Positions 8,461-16,066 of a stretch of 64,000 nt of DNA are shown in pieces (position 1 is the first letter of the stretch; each line of letters begins with the position of its first letter). A program made the position numbers and the translations under genes. The notes under the pieces are model-generated. The model searched no databases and was not told the DNA's origin. It worked only from the letters and a program-made list of their open reading frames with translations. This DNA comes from Aldehydirespirator sp965220485 (GTDB taxonomy: Bacteria; Actinomycetota; Acidimicrobiia; Acidimicrobiales; Aldehydirespiratoraceae). Location of the stretch: contig OZ244832.1 in NCBI GenBank assembly GCA_965220485.1, forward strand, positions 3,534,001-3,598,000, in the 5' to 3' direction.

Positions 8461-8904
8461 ATGCCTGCGATGTTGGCGGAGCTCCGCCTCCCGGCGTTCA
8501 AGAGCTTGCGACAGGCGAAGATTCCGCTGCGCCCACTGACCCTGCTCGTAGGTCGCAACGGCAGCGGGAAGTCGAATGTGCTCGACGCTCTGGCCGTCCT
8601 GTCCGCTCTGACAGGCGGCGCCACATTCCGGGATGCTCTCGACGGTGGTCGCGCTGGGCCACTTGTTCGCGGCGGGTCCGAGGGATGCGCGCCGGTGGGT
8701 GAGGACTCATTCGCGGTCGGGTGTTCTGTTGCCATCGATAGGGTCTCGTACCACCTTGATCTGGAAGTCTCCGTTCGGCCTTCGGTCCAAGTAACGAGCG
8801 AGCGATTGTGGACGCTGCGCCGGAGCGGTCCCCGTCGCAACGAACCACAGGAGTTGTTGTGCAGCCGCGGATCGGACGGGTGGAGTAAGAACGTGCGCGG
8901 ATAG
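8461..8904 (+). pseudogene. RecF/OLD-like AAA ATPase, 3'-truncated
   Basis: ATG 8461 with TACCCT seven bases upstream (leaderless). The 148-residue product starts LAELRLPAFKSL and has Walker A GRNGSGKS followed by NVLDALAVLSALTGG, the signature of ATPases that pair with nucleases or act in overcoming-lysis-type systems; normal members exceed 350 residues. The frame ends inside a 98-bp inverted-repeat element (from 8886). The signature, Walker B and C-terminal parts are missing, so this is a remnant. Confidence 0.7.
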
Positions 8905-8983
8905 GCGCTCCACAGCGTTTCGAATCGCTGGTAACACAGGCATCACTGCTACTGCTTCTCACCTATCCGCGCTGCCTCTAAGG
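8886..8983. repeat. short-class inverted-repeat element A (98 bp, 50-bp unique core)
   Basis: Left terminus TAAGAACGTGCGCGGATAGG then CG; right terminus CTCACCTATCCGCGC then CTCTAAGG, which is its inverted counterpart. Exactly 50 bp (8908-8957) separate GCGGATAGGCG from CTCACCTATCCGCG. Elements B (14363) and C (60281) have the same termini and the same 50-bp spacing but unrelated cores. This copy lies inside a truncated ATPase gene. Confidence 0.85.
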
Positions 8984-9129
8984 CGACGAGGCTTACGGAC
9001 TTCCCCGACTACCTCGAAGTCGTGGGACGAGCGCCGCTCGGCACCGCTGCTGTGCGAGATTGGCTGCGCCCCAACGACGAGGCCTCCGGGCGCGACCGTT
9101 CGTTGGTTGACGTTCTGGGGCTGCGATAG
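8984..9129 (+). pseudogene. possible antitoxin C-terminal remnant upstream of PIN gene
   Basis: An open frame without a start (LTDFPDYLEVVGRAPLG ... DRSLVDVLGLR, then TAG) emerges from the inverted-repeat element and ends three bases before the ATG of a PIN-domain gene. Placement and spacing fit the antitoxin half of a toxin-antitoxin pair, or the end of the truncated ATPase; no family is recognised. Confidence 0.35.
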
Positions 9130-9132
9130 GAG

Positions 9133-9588
9133 ATGACCTCGCCGCTCGTGGTCTTTGTTGACACCTCCATCATCCTCCGCCTCATCGGCATGGACGGTGA
9201 TGGCCGCGCCAAAGACGCGGCCGTCGAGTTCGACAGGAGGCGAAGCCAAGGCCAACGGCTTGTGCTGCCTGTGACTGCTCTAATCGAGGCCGAAAATCGG
9301 GTGGCCCAGCGTCACGCCGACCGGCGGCGCCTCGCCGAGCAATTGCGGAAGCTCATCGAGGCTGCGAACAGGCCCGACTCTCCGTGAGGCCACTTTGGAC
9401 CGGCAGTTTGTGGACGAGTTGCTGCTGGCGATTCCACCGGATCAGATCTCGTAACGCTTCTGGGGACCGGGCGTCTCGGCACCGGCGATGTGGCGATCCT
9501 CGTCGAACGGGATCAGTTCAAGGAGAAGACGGCCCACGCTCGTGTGGAGGTGTGGACACTCGACGCGGAGTTGTCCGCGCACGGCTGA
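9133..9588 (+). pseudogene. PIN-domain ribonuclease (VapC-like) with two frameshifts
   Basis: The ATG frame encodes the PIN start VVFVDTSIILRLIG with its first acidic residue and LPVTALIEAENRV, then stops at 9385-9387. A second frame continues REATLDRQFVDELLLAI, and a third carries DSTGSDLVTLLG, GTGDVAILVERD and VWTLDAELSAHG, ending at 9588. Joined, these make a coherent PIN protein of about 150 residues, so two frameshifts inactivated a former toxin. The loss of the likely antitoxin just upstream is consistent with decay. Confidence 0.65.
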
Positions 9589-9675
9589 CCGGTTGACCGC
9601 CCGCGGATCGCCTCCGGCGGTCGTGGCCTCGCCGCAATGCTCCAACTGCCACTGGAATTGATCAGTTCGCTGACA

Positions 9676-9951
9676 GTTGCCGCTCTGACGGTTGCCGCTT
9701 TGACGGTTGCCGCTTTGACGGTTGCCGCTTTGACGGTTGCCGCTTTGACGGTTGCCGCTTTGACGGTTGCCGCTTTGACGGTTGCCGCTTTGACGGTTGC
9801 CGCTTTGACGGTTGCCGCTTTGACGGTTGCCGCTTTGACGGTTGCCGCTTTGACGGTTGCCGCTTTGACGGTTGCCGCTTTGACGGTTGCCGCTTTGACG
9901 GTTGCCGCTTTGACGGTTGCCGCTTTGACGGTTGCCGCTTTGACGGTTGCC
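9676..9951. repeat. 15-bp tandem array, 18 units plus a partial
   Basis: GTTGCCGCTTTGACG repeated 18 times from 9676 to 9945 (the first unit with one change), then GTTGCC. The array starts 12 bases beyond the prfC stop codon on the minus strand and has no stop in any minus-strand frame; in the prfC frame it reads (GNRQS)n. Confidence 0.95.
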
Positions 9952-9963
9952 CCGGGTGCGGAG

Positions 9964-11580
9964 TCAGCCCTCGCCGATCAGGCGCTGCAGGGTTAGCTCC
10001 GGATGGTCGGCTTGGAGGCGGGCCAGCCAGTAGGGGCTTTCGAACAGGGCTAGCAGCTCGCCGCCCTCGGCCCGCTCGGCGATGGTCACTCCCGACATCG
10101 TTCCTAGTGCGGCCGCGGAGGCCCGGTCGGTGCGCCGGGCTGTGGTCCACGGTGCCGGCGCGAACTCGACCGGGGCGCCGAACTCGTGGCGCAGCCGGTG
10201 CTCGGCCACGTCGAACTGCAGCGGGCCGACCGCGGCCAGGATGGGGGCGCTCTCGCCGCCCTCGGGCCGGCGCAGCACCTGCACCACGCCCTCGGAGTCG
10301 AGCTGGCGCACCCCGGAGCGGAACTGCTTGGCCTTGGACGTGTCGATGCAGCGGGCCACCCGGAAGCTGCTCGGAGCGAAGGACGGCACCAGAGGCCAGC
10401 GCACCGGGCCGTCGGTCGCGTGCACGGCGTCACCCACCCGCAGCTCGGCCGCGTTGACCAAGCCGATCACGTCGCCGGGCCAGGCCTCGGTGACGGTGCT
10501 GCGGTCCCGGCCCACCACCGTGTGGGCGTACTTGGTAGCCAGGGTCTTGCCGGTCCTCCCGGAGGTGACCGTCATGCCTCGCTCGAAGCGGCCAGAGCAC
10601 ACCCGCAGGAAGGCCATGCGATCGCGGTGGGCGGGGTCCATGTTTGACTGCACCTTGAACACCACCGCGCTGAACGGAGCATCCACCGGGCGGGGATCGC
10701 CGTCAGCGTCGAGGCGGGCTCCTGGTTCGGGGGCCATGTCGACAATGGCGTCGAGCAGCAGCCGCACTCCGAAGTTGATGAGGGCCGATCCGTAGAACAC
10801 CGGCGTCAGCTCCCCGGCCTCGAAGCGCTTGACGTCGAGCTCGGCGGAGGCCGCGTCGAGCAGCTCCAGCGTCTCGCGGGCCTCTTGCCAGGCGGCGCCC
10901 TCCTCGATCTTGGCCCGCCCGGGCTCTACAGTCTCCTCCTCGGCCGTGGTGGTGCCTCCGGCAGTGCGGGCGAAGCGCACGAAGTCGCCGCGCCGGCGGT
11001 CGATCAGCCCGCTGAACCGTTCGCCCTCGCCGACGGGCCAGGTGACCGGAACCGGGTCGAGCACGAGCTGGTCCTCGATCTCGTCGAGAAGCTCGAGGGG
11101 GTCGCGCGCCGGGCGGTCCCACTTGTTGATGAACGTGACGATGGGGATCTCCCGGTTGCGGCACACCTCGAACAGCTTGCGGGTCTGCGACTCGATGCCC
11201 TTGGCCCCGTCGAGCACCATCACCGCGGCGTCCACCGCAGAGAGCACCCGGTAGGTGTCCTCGGAGAAGTCCCCGTGGCCCGGTGTGTCGAGCAGGTTCA
11301 GCACCTGGTCCCGGTATGGCAACTGCACCACCGCTGAGGACACTGAGATGCCCCGGCGCCGCTCCAGTTCCATCCAGTCCGAGACGGTCGCCCGGCGATC
11401 TCCCTTTGCTCTGACGGAGCCGGCCCCGGCGGTCAGCGCCCCGCCGTAGAGCAGGAACTTCTCGGTCAGCGTGGTCTTGCCCGCGTCGGGATGCGAGATG
11501 ATCGCGAACGTGCGCCGCCGCCCCGCCTCCCGCAGGACATCGGCCACTGCGACCGCATCGCCAACTTCGTGGACGCTCAC
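9964..11580 (-). CDS. prfC: peptide chain release factor 3
   Basis: A 538-residue translational GTPase, the usual RF3 length, which recycles RF1/RF2 from the ribosome after termination. The G domain shows G1 SHPDAGKTTLTEK, the switch-region RGISVSSAV, G3 LDTPGHGDFSEDTYR and G4 FINKWDR; the FSGLIDRR region and the C-terminal VVQVLRRPEGGESAPILAAVGPLQFDV block are RF3-type rather than EF-G-type. GTG start. The UGA stop is followed by C, the weakest stop context, and then by 173 sense codons including the 15-bp array, so read-through could append a long tail; see findings. Cytosolic and monocistronic in this window. Confidence 0.96.
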   Translation of the reverse strand: MSVHEVGDAVAVADVLREAGRRRTFAIISHPDAGKTTLTEKFLLYGGALTAGAGSVRAKGDRRATVSDWMELERRRGISVSSAVVQLPYRDQVLNLLDTPGHGDFSEDTYRVLSAVDAAVMVLDGAKGIESQTRKLFEVCRNREIPIVTFINKWDRPARDPLELLDEIEDQLVLDPVPVTWPVGEGERFSGLIDRRRGDFVRFARTAGGTTTAEEETVEPGRAKIEEGAAWQEARETLELLDAASAELDVKRFEAGELTPVFYGSALINFGVRLLLDAIVDMAPEPGARLDADGDPRPVDAPFSAVVFKVQSNMDPAHRDRMAFLRVCSGRFERGMTVTSGRTGKTLATKYAHTVVGRDRSTVTEAWPGDVIGLVNAAELRVGDAVHATDGPVRWPLVPSFAPSSFRVARCIDTSKAKQFRSGVRQLDSEGVVQVLRRPEGGESAPILAAVGPLQFDVAEHRLRHEFGAPVEFAPAPWTTARRTDRASAAALGTMSGVTIAERAEGGELLALFESPYWLARLQADHPELTLQRLIGEG

Positions 11581-11662
11581 CGCATCAGTGTGGCCCGCGC
11601 TGTCCCCGCTCCCTCGCCACGCCGGATAGCGCTAGCAGCGAGGTCGCCGTCGGGCGACTGAC

Positions 11663-12040
11663 CTAGACACGATGGACTGACAGATTCGGCGCTAGCCGCC
11701 GGATGTCGTCCGGGTCGCTGGTCAGGACCGTCGCGCCGAGTCGGAGCGCACATACGGCGACATGGGCGTCGGCGATGTCCGATGCCCCGGTCGCGGCCAG
11801 AAGCAGGCCGACCTGCCGGGCCTGATCCGCATCCATGGCGACTATGTCGACATTGGGCCGCTTTAGGAAGGCGACGAGCCGGACCTGGCGCCGAGGATCG
11901 CGCCAAGCCTGGGCAACGCATCCTGCGGGAACAGTGAGCGTCTCCCTCGCTCGACGCGCTTCAGCGACGAGACCTGTGGTGGCGCGGCTGGCGCGTTCCA
12001 GAGCAATGAGAGCGCCAGTGTCGAGGACGACCCCGCTCAC
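11663..12040 (-). CDS. VapC-type PIN-domain toxin
   Basis: About 125 residues. PIN ribonuclease motifs are visible: SGVVLDTGALIALER at the start (first catalytic Asp at residue 7 and a Glu nearby), and GASDIADAHVAVCA plus LTSDPDDIRRLA near the C-terminus with the remaining acidic residues. The GTG at 12040 is preferred because the upstream continuation is a duplicated piece of the antitoxin gene, not PIN sequence. Pairs with the RHH antitoxin gene at 12111-12359. The toxin would cleave RNA when the antitoxin is degraded. Confidence 0.85.
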   Translation of the reverse strand: MSGVVLDTGALIALERASRATTGLVAEARRARETLTVPAGCVAQAWRDPRRQVRLVAFLKRPNVDIVAMDADQARQVGLLLAATGASDIADAHVAVCALRLGATVLTSDPDDIRRLAPNLSVHRV

Positions 12041-12144
12041 GCGGCGGTGTGGCCCAGGAGGCGTTGCGCCAGTCGATGAACTCGCGGCCGTCCACATCGG
12101 TGATGCGCGCTCACGCGGCGGTGTGGCCCAGGAGGCGTTGCGCC
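12035..12144. repeat. 36-bp direct duplication of the antitoxin 3' end
   Basis: The sequence at 12035-12070 is repeated exactly at 12109-12144 (period 74). On the minus strand each copy encodes the end of the antitoxin and the GTGA stop/start overlap. The 38 bp between the copies are unrelated. Two units only, both partly coding, so not a CRISPR. Confidence 0.9.
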
Positions 12145-12359
12145 TCCGCTCTCTCCTCGTCGGTCAGTGGTCCGCCCGTTGCCTGGAGCGCCTCGGTCAG
12201 CCAGGAGTCGAAGTCGTCCTCTGCCGCGAGTTGGTTGATCACGGCATGTTCGATGTAGGCCGAGACGCTCCGCAAGGGACCCGCCTCTACCTCCGACTTG
12301 ACTCGGGCCAGCACGTCGGCGTCGATCGTGATCGCGATCTTGGCCTTCGGTTGAGTCAT
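12111..12359 (-). CDS. ribbon-helix-helix antitoxin (VapB-like)
   Basis: An 82-residue protein. KAKIAITIDADVLARVKSEV is an RHH DNA-binding strand and first helix, and LRSVSAYIEHAVINQLA the second helix; the acidic C-terminus (DDFDSWLTEALQ ... EERAEAQRLL) would bind the PIN toxin. Start at 12359 rather than 12368, because TAGGAT lies seven bases before that ATG. It should repress its own promoter. The antitoxin stop once overlapped the toxin GTG (GTGA), but a 74-bp duplication now separates them. Confidence 0.82.
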   Translation of the reverse strand: MTQPKAKIAITIDADVLARVKSEVEAGPLRSVSAYIEHAVINQLAAEDDFDSWLTEALQATGGPLTDEERAEAQRLLGHTAA

Positions 12360-12466
12360 ACCAATCATCCTACCTGTAGTGTGACGAGTCCGGCAATTGG
12401 CGAGTACAGTACTATCTCTGGAAGCGAACTATAACAGATACATCTGAATTATAAGGAGAACTCCAT

Positions 12467-12892
12467 ATGGACAGCTTCGATCTGGGCACCTTGAACTACT
12501 GGGCGATCCTGGTGGCGGTGGTATTCAACCAGGCGCTGGGCGCGGCGTGGTACAGCGTGCTGGCCAAGCCGTGGATGGCCGAGGTCGGCCTCACCGCCCA
12601 GGACATGGAGGCTATGAAGGGAACGCCCCGGCAGTGGTACCCGTACGTGCTCGCGGTCGTCGCCGCGATCGTGTTCACCCTTGGGCTGGCGCTGCTCGTA
12701 CAAGGAATGGGGGCGGAGGGCGCGGCCGAGGGTCTCGGCCTCGGGCTGCTGGCCGCGATCGGCTTCATCTTCACTTCCAACGCCATCAACTACGCGTTCG
12801 AGGGACGCAGCCTGCGGCTGTTCCTCATCAATGGCGGGTATCCGCTCATCTCCTACAGCGTCATCGGCATCCTGCTCAGCGTCTGGACGTAG
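12467..12892 (+). CDS. DUF1761 family membrane protein
   Basis: A 141-residue protein with four transmembrane segments (about residues 8-30, 53-75, 80-98 and 118-140). NYWAILVAVVFNQALGAAWYS and the KPWMAEVGLT loop are characteristic of DUF1761, a small integral membrane family of unknown function. A strong ribosome-binding site AAGGAG lies nine bases before the ATG, and the AT-rich leader (12400-12460) holds a plausible promoter (TATAAC at about 12431). Monocistronic. Confidence 0.85.
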   Translation: MDSFDLGTLNYWAILVAVVFNQALGAAWYSVLAKPWMAEVGLTAQDMEAMKGTPRQWYPYVLAVVAAIVFTLGLALLVQGMGAEGAAEGLGLGLLAAIGFIFTSNAINYAFEGRSLRLFLINGGYPLISYSVIGILLSVWT

Positions 12893-12939
12893 ACCCGGCC
12901 GCTGCTGTGTGACTTCGGTCACCTTCCGAAGCCTCGGAG

Positions 12940-13218
12940 GTGGCCGGCAATGCAGTGGGCGATGAGACAAACCTGCACCGTCGACCCCGGCGACCGTGGG
13001 GATCCGACCGGCGGAGCGGCGACTGGCAGACCTGGCCCCACGCCAGCGCCGCGACCTCGACGACCATCGTCGGTCTCGATACCGACACCCTTTATGGCGT
13101 GCAGGCGCGGGCGGTGAACGCCAACGGGCCCGGCGAGTGGTCCCTCGAGGGCATCTACAGAACCGGAGAGCCCGACCACATCTGCGACATCCTCAACCAG
13201 TTGGCCGAAAGGCAGTGA
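12940..13218 (+). pseudogene. fibronectin type III domain fragment
   Basis: The first half of this frame is low-complexity, but the second half reads ATSTTIVGLDTDTLYGVQAR, then AVNANGPGEWS, which is the second half of a fibronectin type III repeat (strands E-G with the LxxxTxYxVxVRAxN pattern). Fn3 repeats belong to large secreted proteins; here no start, signal peptide or other repeats remain, so this is a gene relic. Confidence 0.6.
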
Positions 13219-13564
13219 CGGTGCTGGCCATTGACCTAGTGATGAGAATGCACCTTCTCTCCCCTTGGGCACGCCGCATGAGCCACGCTCGGCTGCGTGC
13301 CCTCGCCGGGCACGATCCGGCCAGGAGTCCGTCAGCGCACCGCCCGCAGCGGTCACCACGCTGCGGCACAGTCGGACGAGTTAGAGATTCGTTGTCGCAG
13401 GCTCGTGGTTCGCAAGGATGTCACCAAGTGTCCACGGCTCGGCGGCAAGTCTCGCCGGCAGACCGAATCGATGGGTGGGAAGGAACCGGTAGGGACCAGC
13501 ATGCAGAACAGATATACATATATTAGCATTATGCTCCACCTTAGGAGATGTTGAACAGAAGCGA
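13219..13564. other. intergenic, no gene seen
   Basis: No convincing coding frame on either strand. The last 60 bp (13501-13560) are AT-rich (GATATACATATATTAGC) and probably hold the promoter of the kinase gene that starts at 13568. Confidence 0.5.
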
Positions 13565-13567
13565 GTG

Positions 13568-14236
13568 ATGAAGCGAACAATCCGCATCTCCAAGTTCTCG
13601 AACGCGATTCAGGCGATCGGGGCGACTGCGGCTCGGTTGGTGCTGATCGATGGCCTTGGGGGCGCTGGGAAGAGCGTTCTGGCGGAGGCGCTCGCGGGGA
13701 AGTTGGAGGCGCCGGTCGTGCAGGGCGACGACTTCTACCGTCCCTCAGCGGAACGGCAGCGTTCCGGCCATGGGTCGGGTGCGGTCGGTGCTTCGTTCGA
13801 TTGGCGACGGCTTGAGCGGCAGGTGTTGGTTCCGCTCTCGCGAGGAGAGGACGCTCGATACCAGCGTTACTACTGGGATAGCGACCGTCTTGGCGACTGG
13901 ATCACGGTGTCGGGACAGGACACGGTCGTTGTTGAGGGCGTTTACTTGCTTCAAAAAGAACTGCGTCGCTACGCATCAGTGTCGATCTGGGTGGAGACGC
14001 CCCGGGAGGTGCGGCTCGCTCGAGGGATCGAGCGAGATGGTGAGGCGGCACGCTCGCGCTGGATCGACGAGTGGATGCCGGCCGAGGACGCCTACGTATC
14101 GGCCATGCGGCCGGATGGTGCCGCCACTCTGGCGGTTGACGGGCGGGGCCGCAGCGGCGTCGATCCACGTCACAGCGTCGTTGTTCTCGACGCGCGCCCG
14201 CCGCTTGAACGGCTGCTGTCGATGACCAATACCTAG
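13568..14236 (+). CDS. uridine-kinase-like P-loop kinase
   Basis: A 222-residue P-loop protein. The P-loop IDGLGGAGKSVLAEALA is at about residues 27-43, followed by a substrate-binding QGDDFYRPS like the DDFY motif of uridine kinases and phosphoribulokinase relatives, TVVVEGVYLLQKEL, and a lid segment RLARGIERDG. The fold suggests phosphorylation of a nucleoside or similar small hydroxyl compound; the exact substrate is unknown. ATG 13568 directly follows a GTG that could also start the protein. Stands alone between a Fn3 relic and an inverted-repeat element. Confidence 0.8.
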   Translation: MKRTIRISKFSNAIQAIGATAARLVLIDGLGGAGKSVLAEALAGKLEAPVVQGDDFYRPSAERQRSGHGSGAVGASFDWRRLERQVLVPLSRGEDARYQRYYWDSDRLGDWITVSGQDTVVVEGVYLLQKELRRYASVSIWVETPREVRLARGIERDGEAARSRWIDEWMPAEDAYVSAMRPDGAATLAVDGRGRSGVDPRHSVVVLDARPPLERLLSMTNT

Positions 14237-14362
14237 CGATTCTCCACTCGGATGGCTGCACAGCGCGCGTACAGGGTCGAGTCAAGCACCATCGAGTTCC
14301 GAGGTCTGGTGTTCCGCCGCATTCTGAGGTCTCGTTGACGTAGGCGGGGCTGTTCGAGCAGA

Positions 14363-14460
14363 CTTAGAGGCCACGCGGATAGGCGGCCGCGAAGGCACGA
14401 GACACCTGCAATCCGACGGCATCGTGGTGCCGAACCTCACCTATCCGCGCATGTTCTTAG
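14363..14460. repeat. short-class inverted-repeat element B (98 bp, 50-bp unique core)
   Basis: CTTAG ... GCGGATAGGCG (14375-14385), then exactly 50 bp (14386-14435), then CTCACCTATCCGCG (14436-14449) ... CTTAG. The core differs from elements A and C. It holds an internal GGCAC/GTGCC pair. Lies between a kinase and the 3' end of the AlbA_2 protein gene. Confidence 0.85.
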
Positions 14461-14529
14461 AGTGGCGTTGGAGCAGACGCAGAGACCCTTGAGAAGTCAA
14501 GGAACTACTAGCGCGTAATTCCGTTAGAG

Positions 14530-15945
14530 TTACTCGATCCGGACCTTCCAGTAGGCCCGGGGGTCCTTCGGAGACTGCCCCGACCATTCGACGAGGCCCT
14601 CGGCTTCGAGCGTTCGAAGGTGGCGGAGCACAGAGGGGCGGGATTGGCCGGTTGCGCGCATTGCGTCCCCTGTACTGAGCTGGCCTGCTTCATTGATGGC
14701 GCGCAGAACGTCGCGGGCGCCGGGCCTTAGCCGTTGTTCGAGTTCCCGGTCTACGGGGTGGCACGAGAGCGTCAGGCGCACGCTCCCGGCTGTCTGGGTG
14801 TACGTCGGATCGGTCAGCCCGGCCAAGTGCATTTCTTCGAACATCCGTCGGATGCCCTCGCCAAGTTCCTGACCGAAGCGCAAGTCCGCGCAGACACGGG
14901 TGATTCTCGGATTCCGTGCGAAGCGGGCGATCTCCCGCGGCTGGGTCGGATCCACGAGGCCGGGGAACCTCCCAGGACTCTCGATCTCAATCCGGTCGTC
15001 GAAGATCTCCACTCGAATGTGGTCGCCGCTGATGCTGTAGGACCGGTGCACAACAGCGTTGACGAGTCCCTCAAGCCACGCATCTTCGGGAACAAGAGGC
15101 ATCCGAACAAAGCGACCCTTGGCAAGCGCTCGCCGGGCAGGCAGGAGTTCGAAGGCGACTCGACGAGTTTCTGCGAGTTGGTGGGGGATCGATCCCTCGA
15201 CGATGACATCTTGTAGGAGGCGCTGGCGTGCCCCAGTGCCCCGCTCAGTGCCCTGGTATCGCAGGACGCGCACGAAGCTCTCGGGCAGCCATGTCTGAGG
15301 GTGCGTTCCGAACAGCAGGACGGCAGCCGTAGTCACATGACCGCTACTTGTGAGGAGGTTCCGGGCTCGGAGCAGCCGCAGTGGCTCCGGGTGGGCGACA
15401 GCCTCGGCGTAGTCGGCGAGCAAGGCTTGATCGAGATGCTCGAGGGTGGCGTCCTCTACCGGAGTGACCTCGTATGAGGCTTGGCCCTTGTCGTATTGCA
15501 AGTTCTGCCTTTGCGCGAAGGTGAGTCTGCGGTTCTCGTCGCCGACCCGCAGGAATACTTGATCCTTGTTGTCGGAGTGAACCGCCTCGGATGGCTCAAC
15601 TTCGAATACGAGCAGCCGGTCCGGTCGCCCGGCGATGTCTTGGCAATCCACGAGACTGTGCTTGCAGCGGACTGCGGGCTGGGTGAAGTCGAAGACTGTC
15701 TGCTGCCAGTCCGAGAGCTTCCTGGGACCGGGGGCGTTGATTCCCTCCACTCGGTCATCGGACAGCCCCACGACGACCGTGCCCCCCTCGGCATTGGCGA
15801 AGCCAACGAGCGTCTCGGCCAGGCTCCTAGGGCTGATGCGATTGCTCTTGCGGTCGAACCATTGGTCCTCGGGCAGCCGCAGGAGAGCTGCGCCCCTCAA
15901 TTCGGGGGCCTGGGCTAGCGCTTGTTCTGCCGCAACCGTGGACAT
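14530..15945 (-). CDS. AlbA_2 (Schlafen-like) ATP-binding protein
   Basis: A 471-residue protein. Residues about 20-140 form an AlbA_2/Schlafen-type putative DNA-binding domain (EDQWFDRKSN, LVGFANAEGGTVVVGLSDD), residues about 270-380 a HATPase_c_4 RecG-like ATP-binding region (EGLVNAVVHRSYSI, RIEIESPGRFPG) and the C-terminus a winged-helix (STGDAMRATGQSRPSVLRHL). Such proteins are often described as transcriptional regulators or defence components. The ATG lies inside a perfect 13-bp inverted repeat, with TATAGT six bases upstream, suggesting a leaderless, self-repressed gene. Divergent from the DUF4143 ATPase at 16067. Confidence 0.85.
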   Translation of the reverse strand: MSTVAAEQALAQAPELRGAALLRLPEDQWFDRKSNRISPRSLAETLVGFANAEGGTVVVGLSDDRVEGINAPGPRKLSDWQQTVFDFTQPAVRCKHSLVDCQDIAGRPDRLLVFEVEPSEAVHSDNKDQVFLRVGDENRRLTFAQRQNLQYDKGQASYEVTPVEDATLEHLDQALLADYAEAVAHPEPLRLLRARNLLTSSGHVTTAAVLLFGTHPQTWLPESFVRVLRYQGTERGTGARQRLLQDVIVEGSIPHQLAETRRVAFELLPARRALAKGRFVRMPLVPEDAWLEGLVNAVVHRSYSISGDHIRVEIFDDRIEIESPGRFPGLVDPTQPREIARFARNPRITRVCADLRFGQELGEGIRRMFEEMHLAGLTDPTYTQTAGSVRLTLSCHPVDRELEQRLRPGARDVLRAINEAGQLSTGDAMRATGQSRPSVLRHLRTLEAEGLVEWSGQSPKDPRAYWKVRIE

Positions 15946-15980
15946 ACAGCTACTATAACATCTTTAGAGTAGCTGTATGT
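15942..15980 (-). promoter_or_regulatory. perfect 13-bp inverted repeat over the AlbA_2 gene start
   Basis: ACATACAGCTACT (15942-15954) and AGTAGCTGTATGT (15968-15980) are perfect inverted arms around 13 bp. The arm on the gene side contains both the ATG and the base of the -10 TATAGT. A dimeric repressor bound here would cover both promoter and start codon. Confidence 0.75.
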
Positions 15981-16011
15981 AGCTCGTGCCGACGGCTCCG
16001 GACCCGCCCTG

Positions 16012-16042
16012 TGCAGATTGAAAGTAATACTTACAATCTGCA
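16012..16042 (+). promoter_or_regulatory. perfect 9-bp inverted repeat over the DUF4143 ATPase promoter
   Basis: TGCAGATTG (16012-16020) and CAATCTGCA (16034-16042) are perfect inverted arms; a second, nested palindrome AAGTAATACTT lies between them. The -10 candidate TACAAT (16032-16037) overlaps the right arm. Different in sequence from the palindrome 32 bp away on the other side, so two different regulators or sites are likely. Confidence 0.7.
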
Positions 16043-16066
16043 TGACAGGGAGGTATCCTGACTTCC

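Noticed and set aside
9637..9996. Plus-strand protein of repeated LTVAA
   Set aside because: Comes only from the 15-bp array; no start signal or flanking domain.
12035..12144. 36-bp repeat, 38-bp spacer, 36-bp repeat: CRISPR-like spacing
   Set aside because: Only two units, the repeats encode the antitoxin C-terminus, no leader and no cas genes; the 36378 pair likewise.
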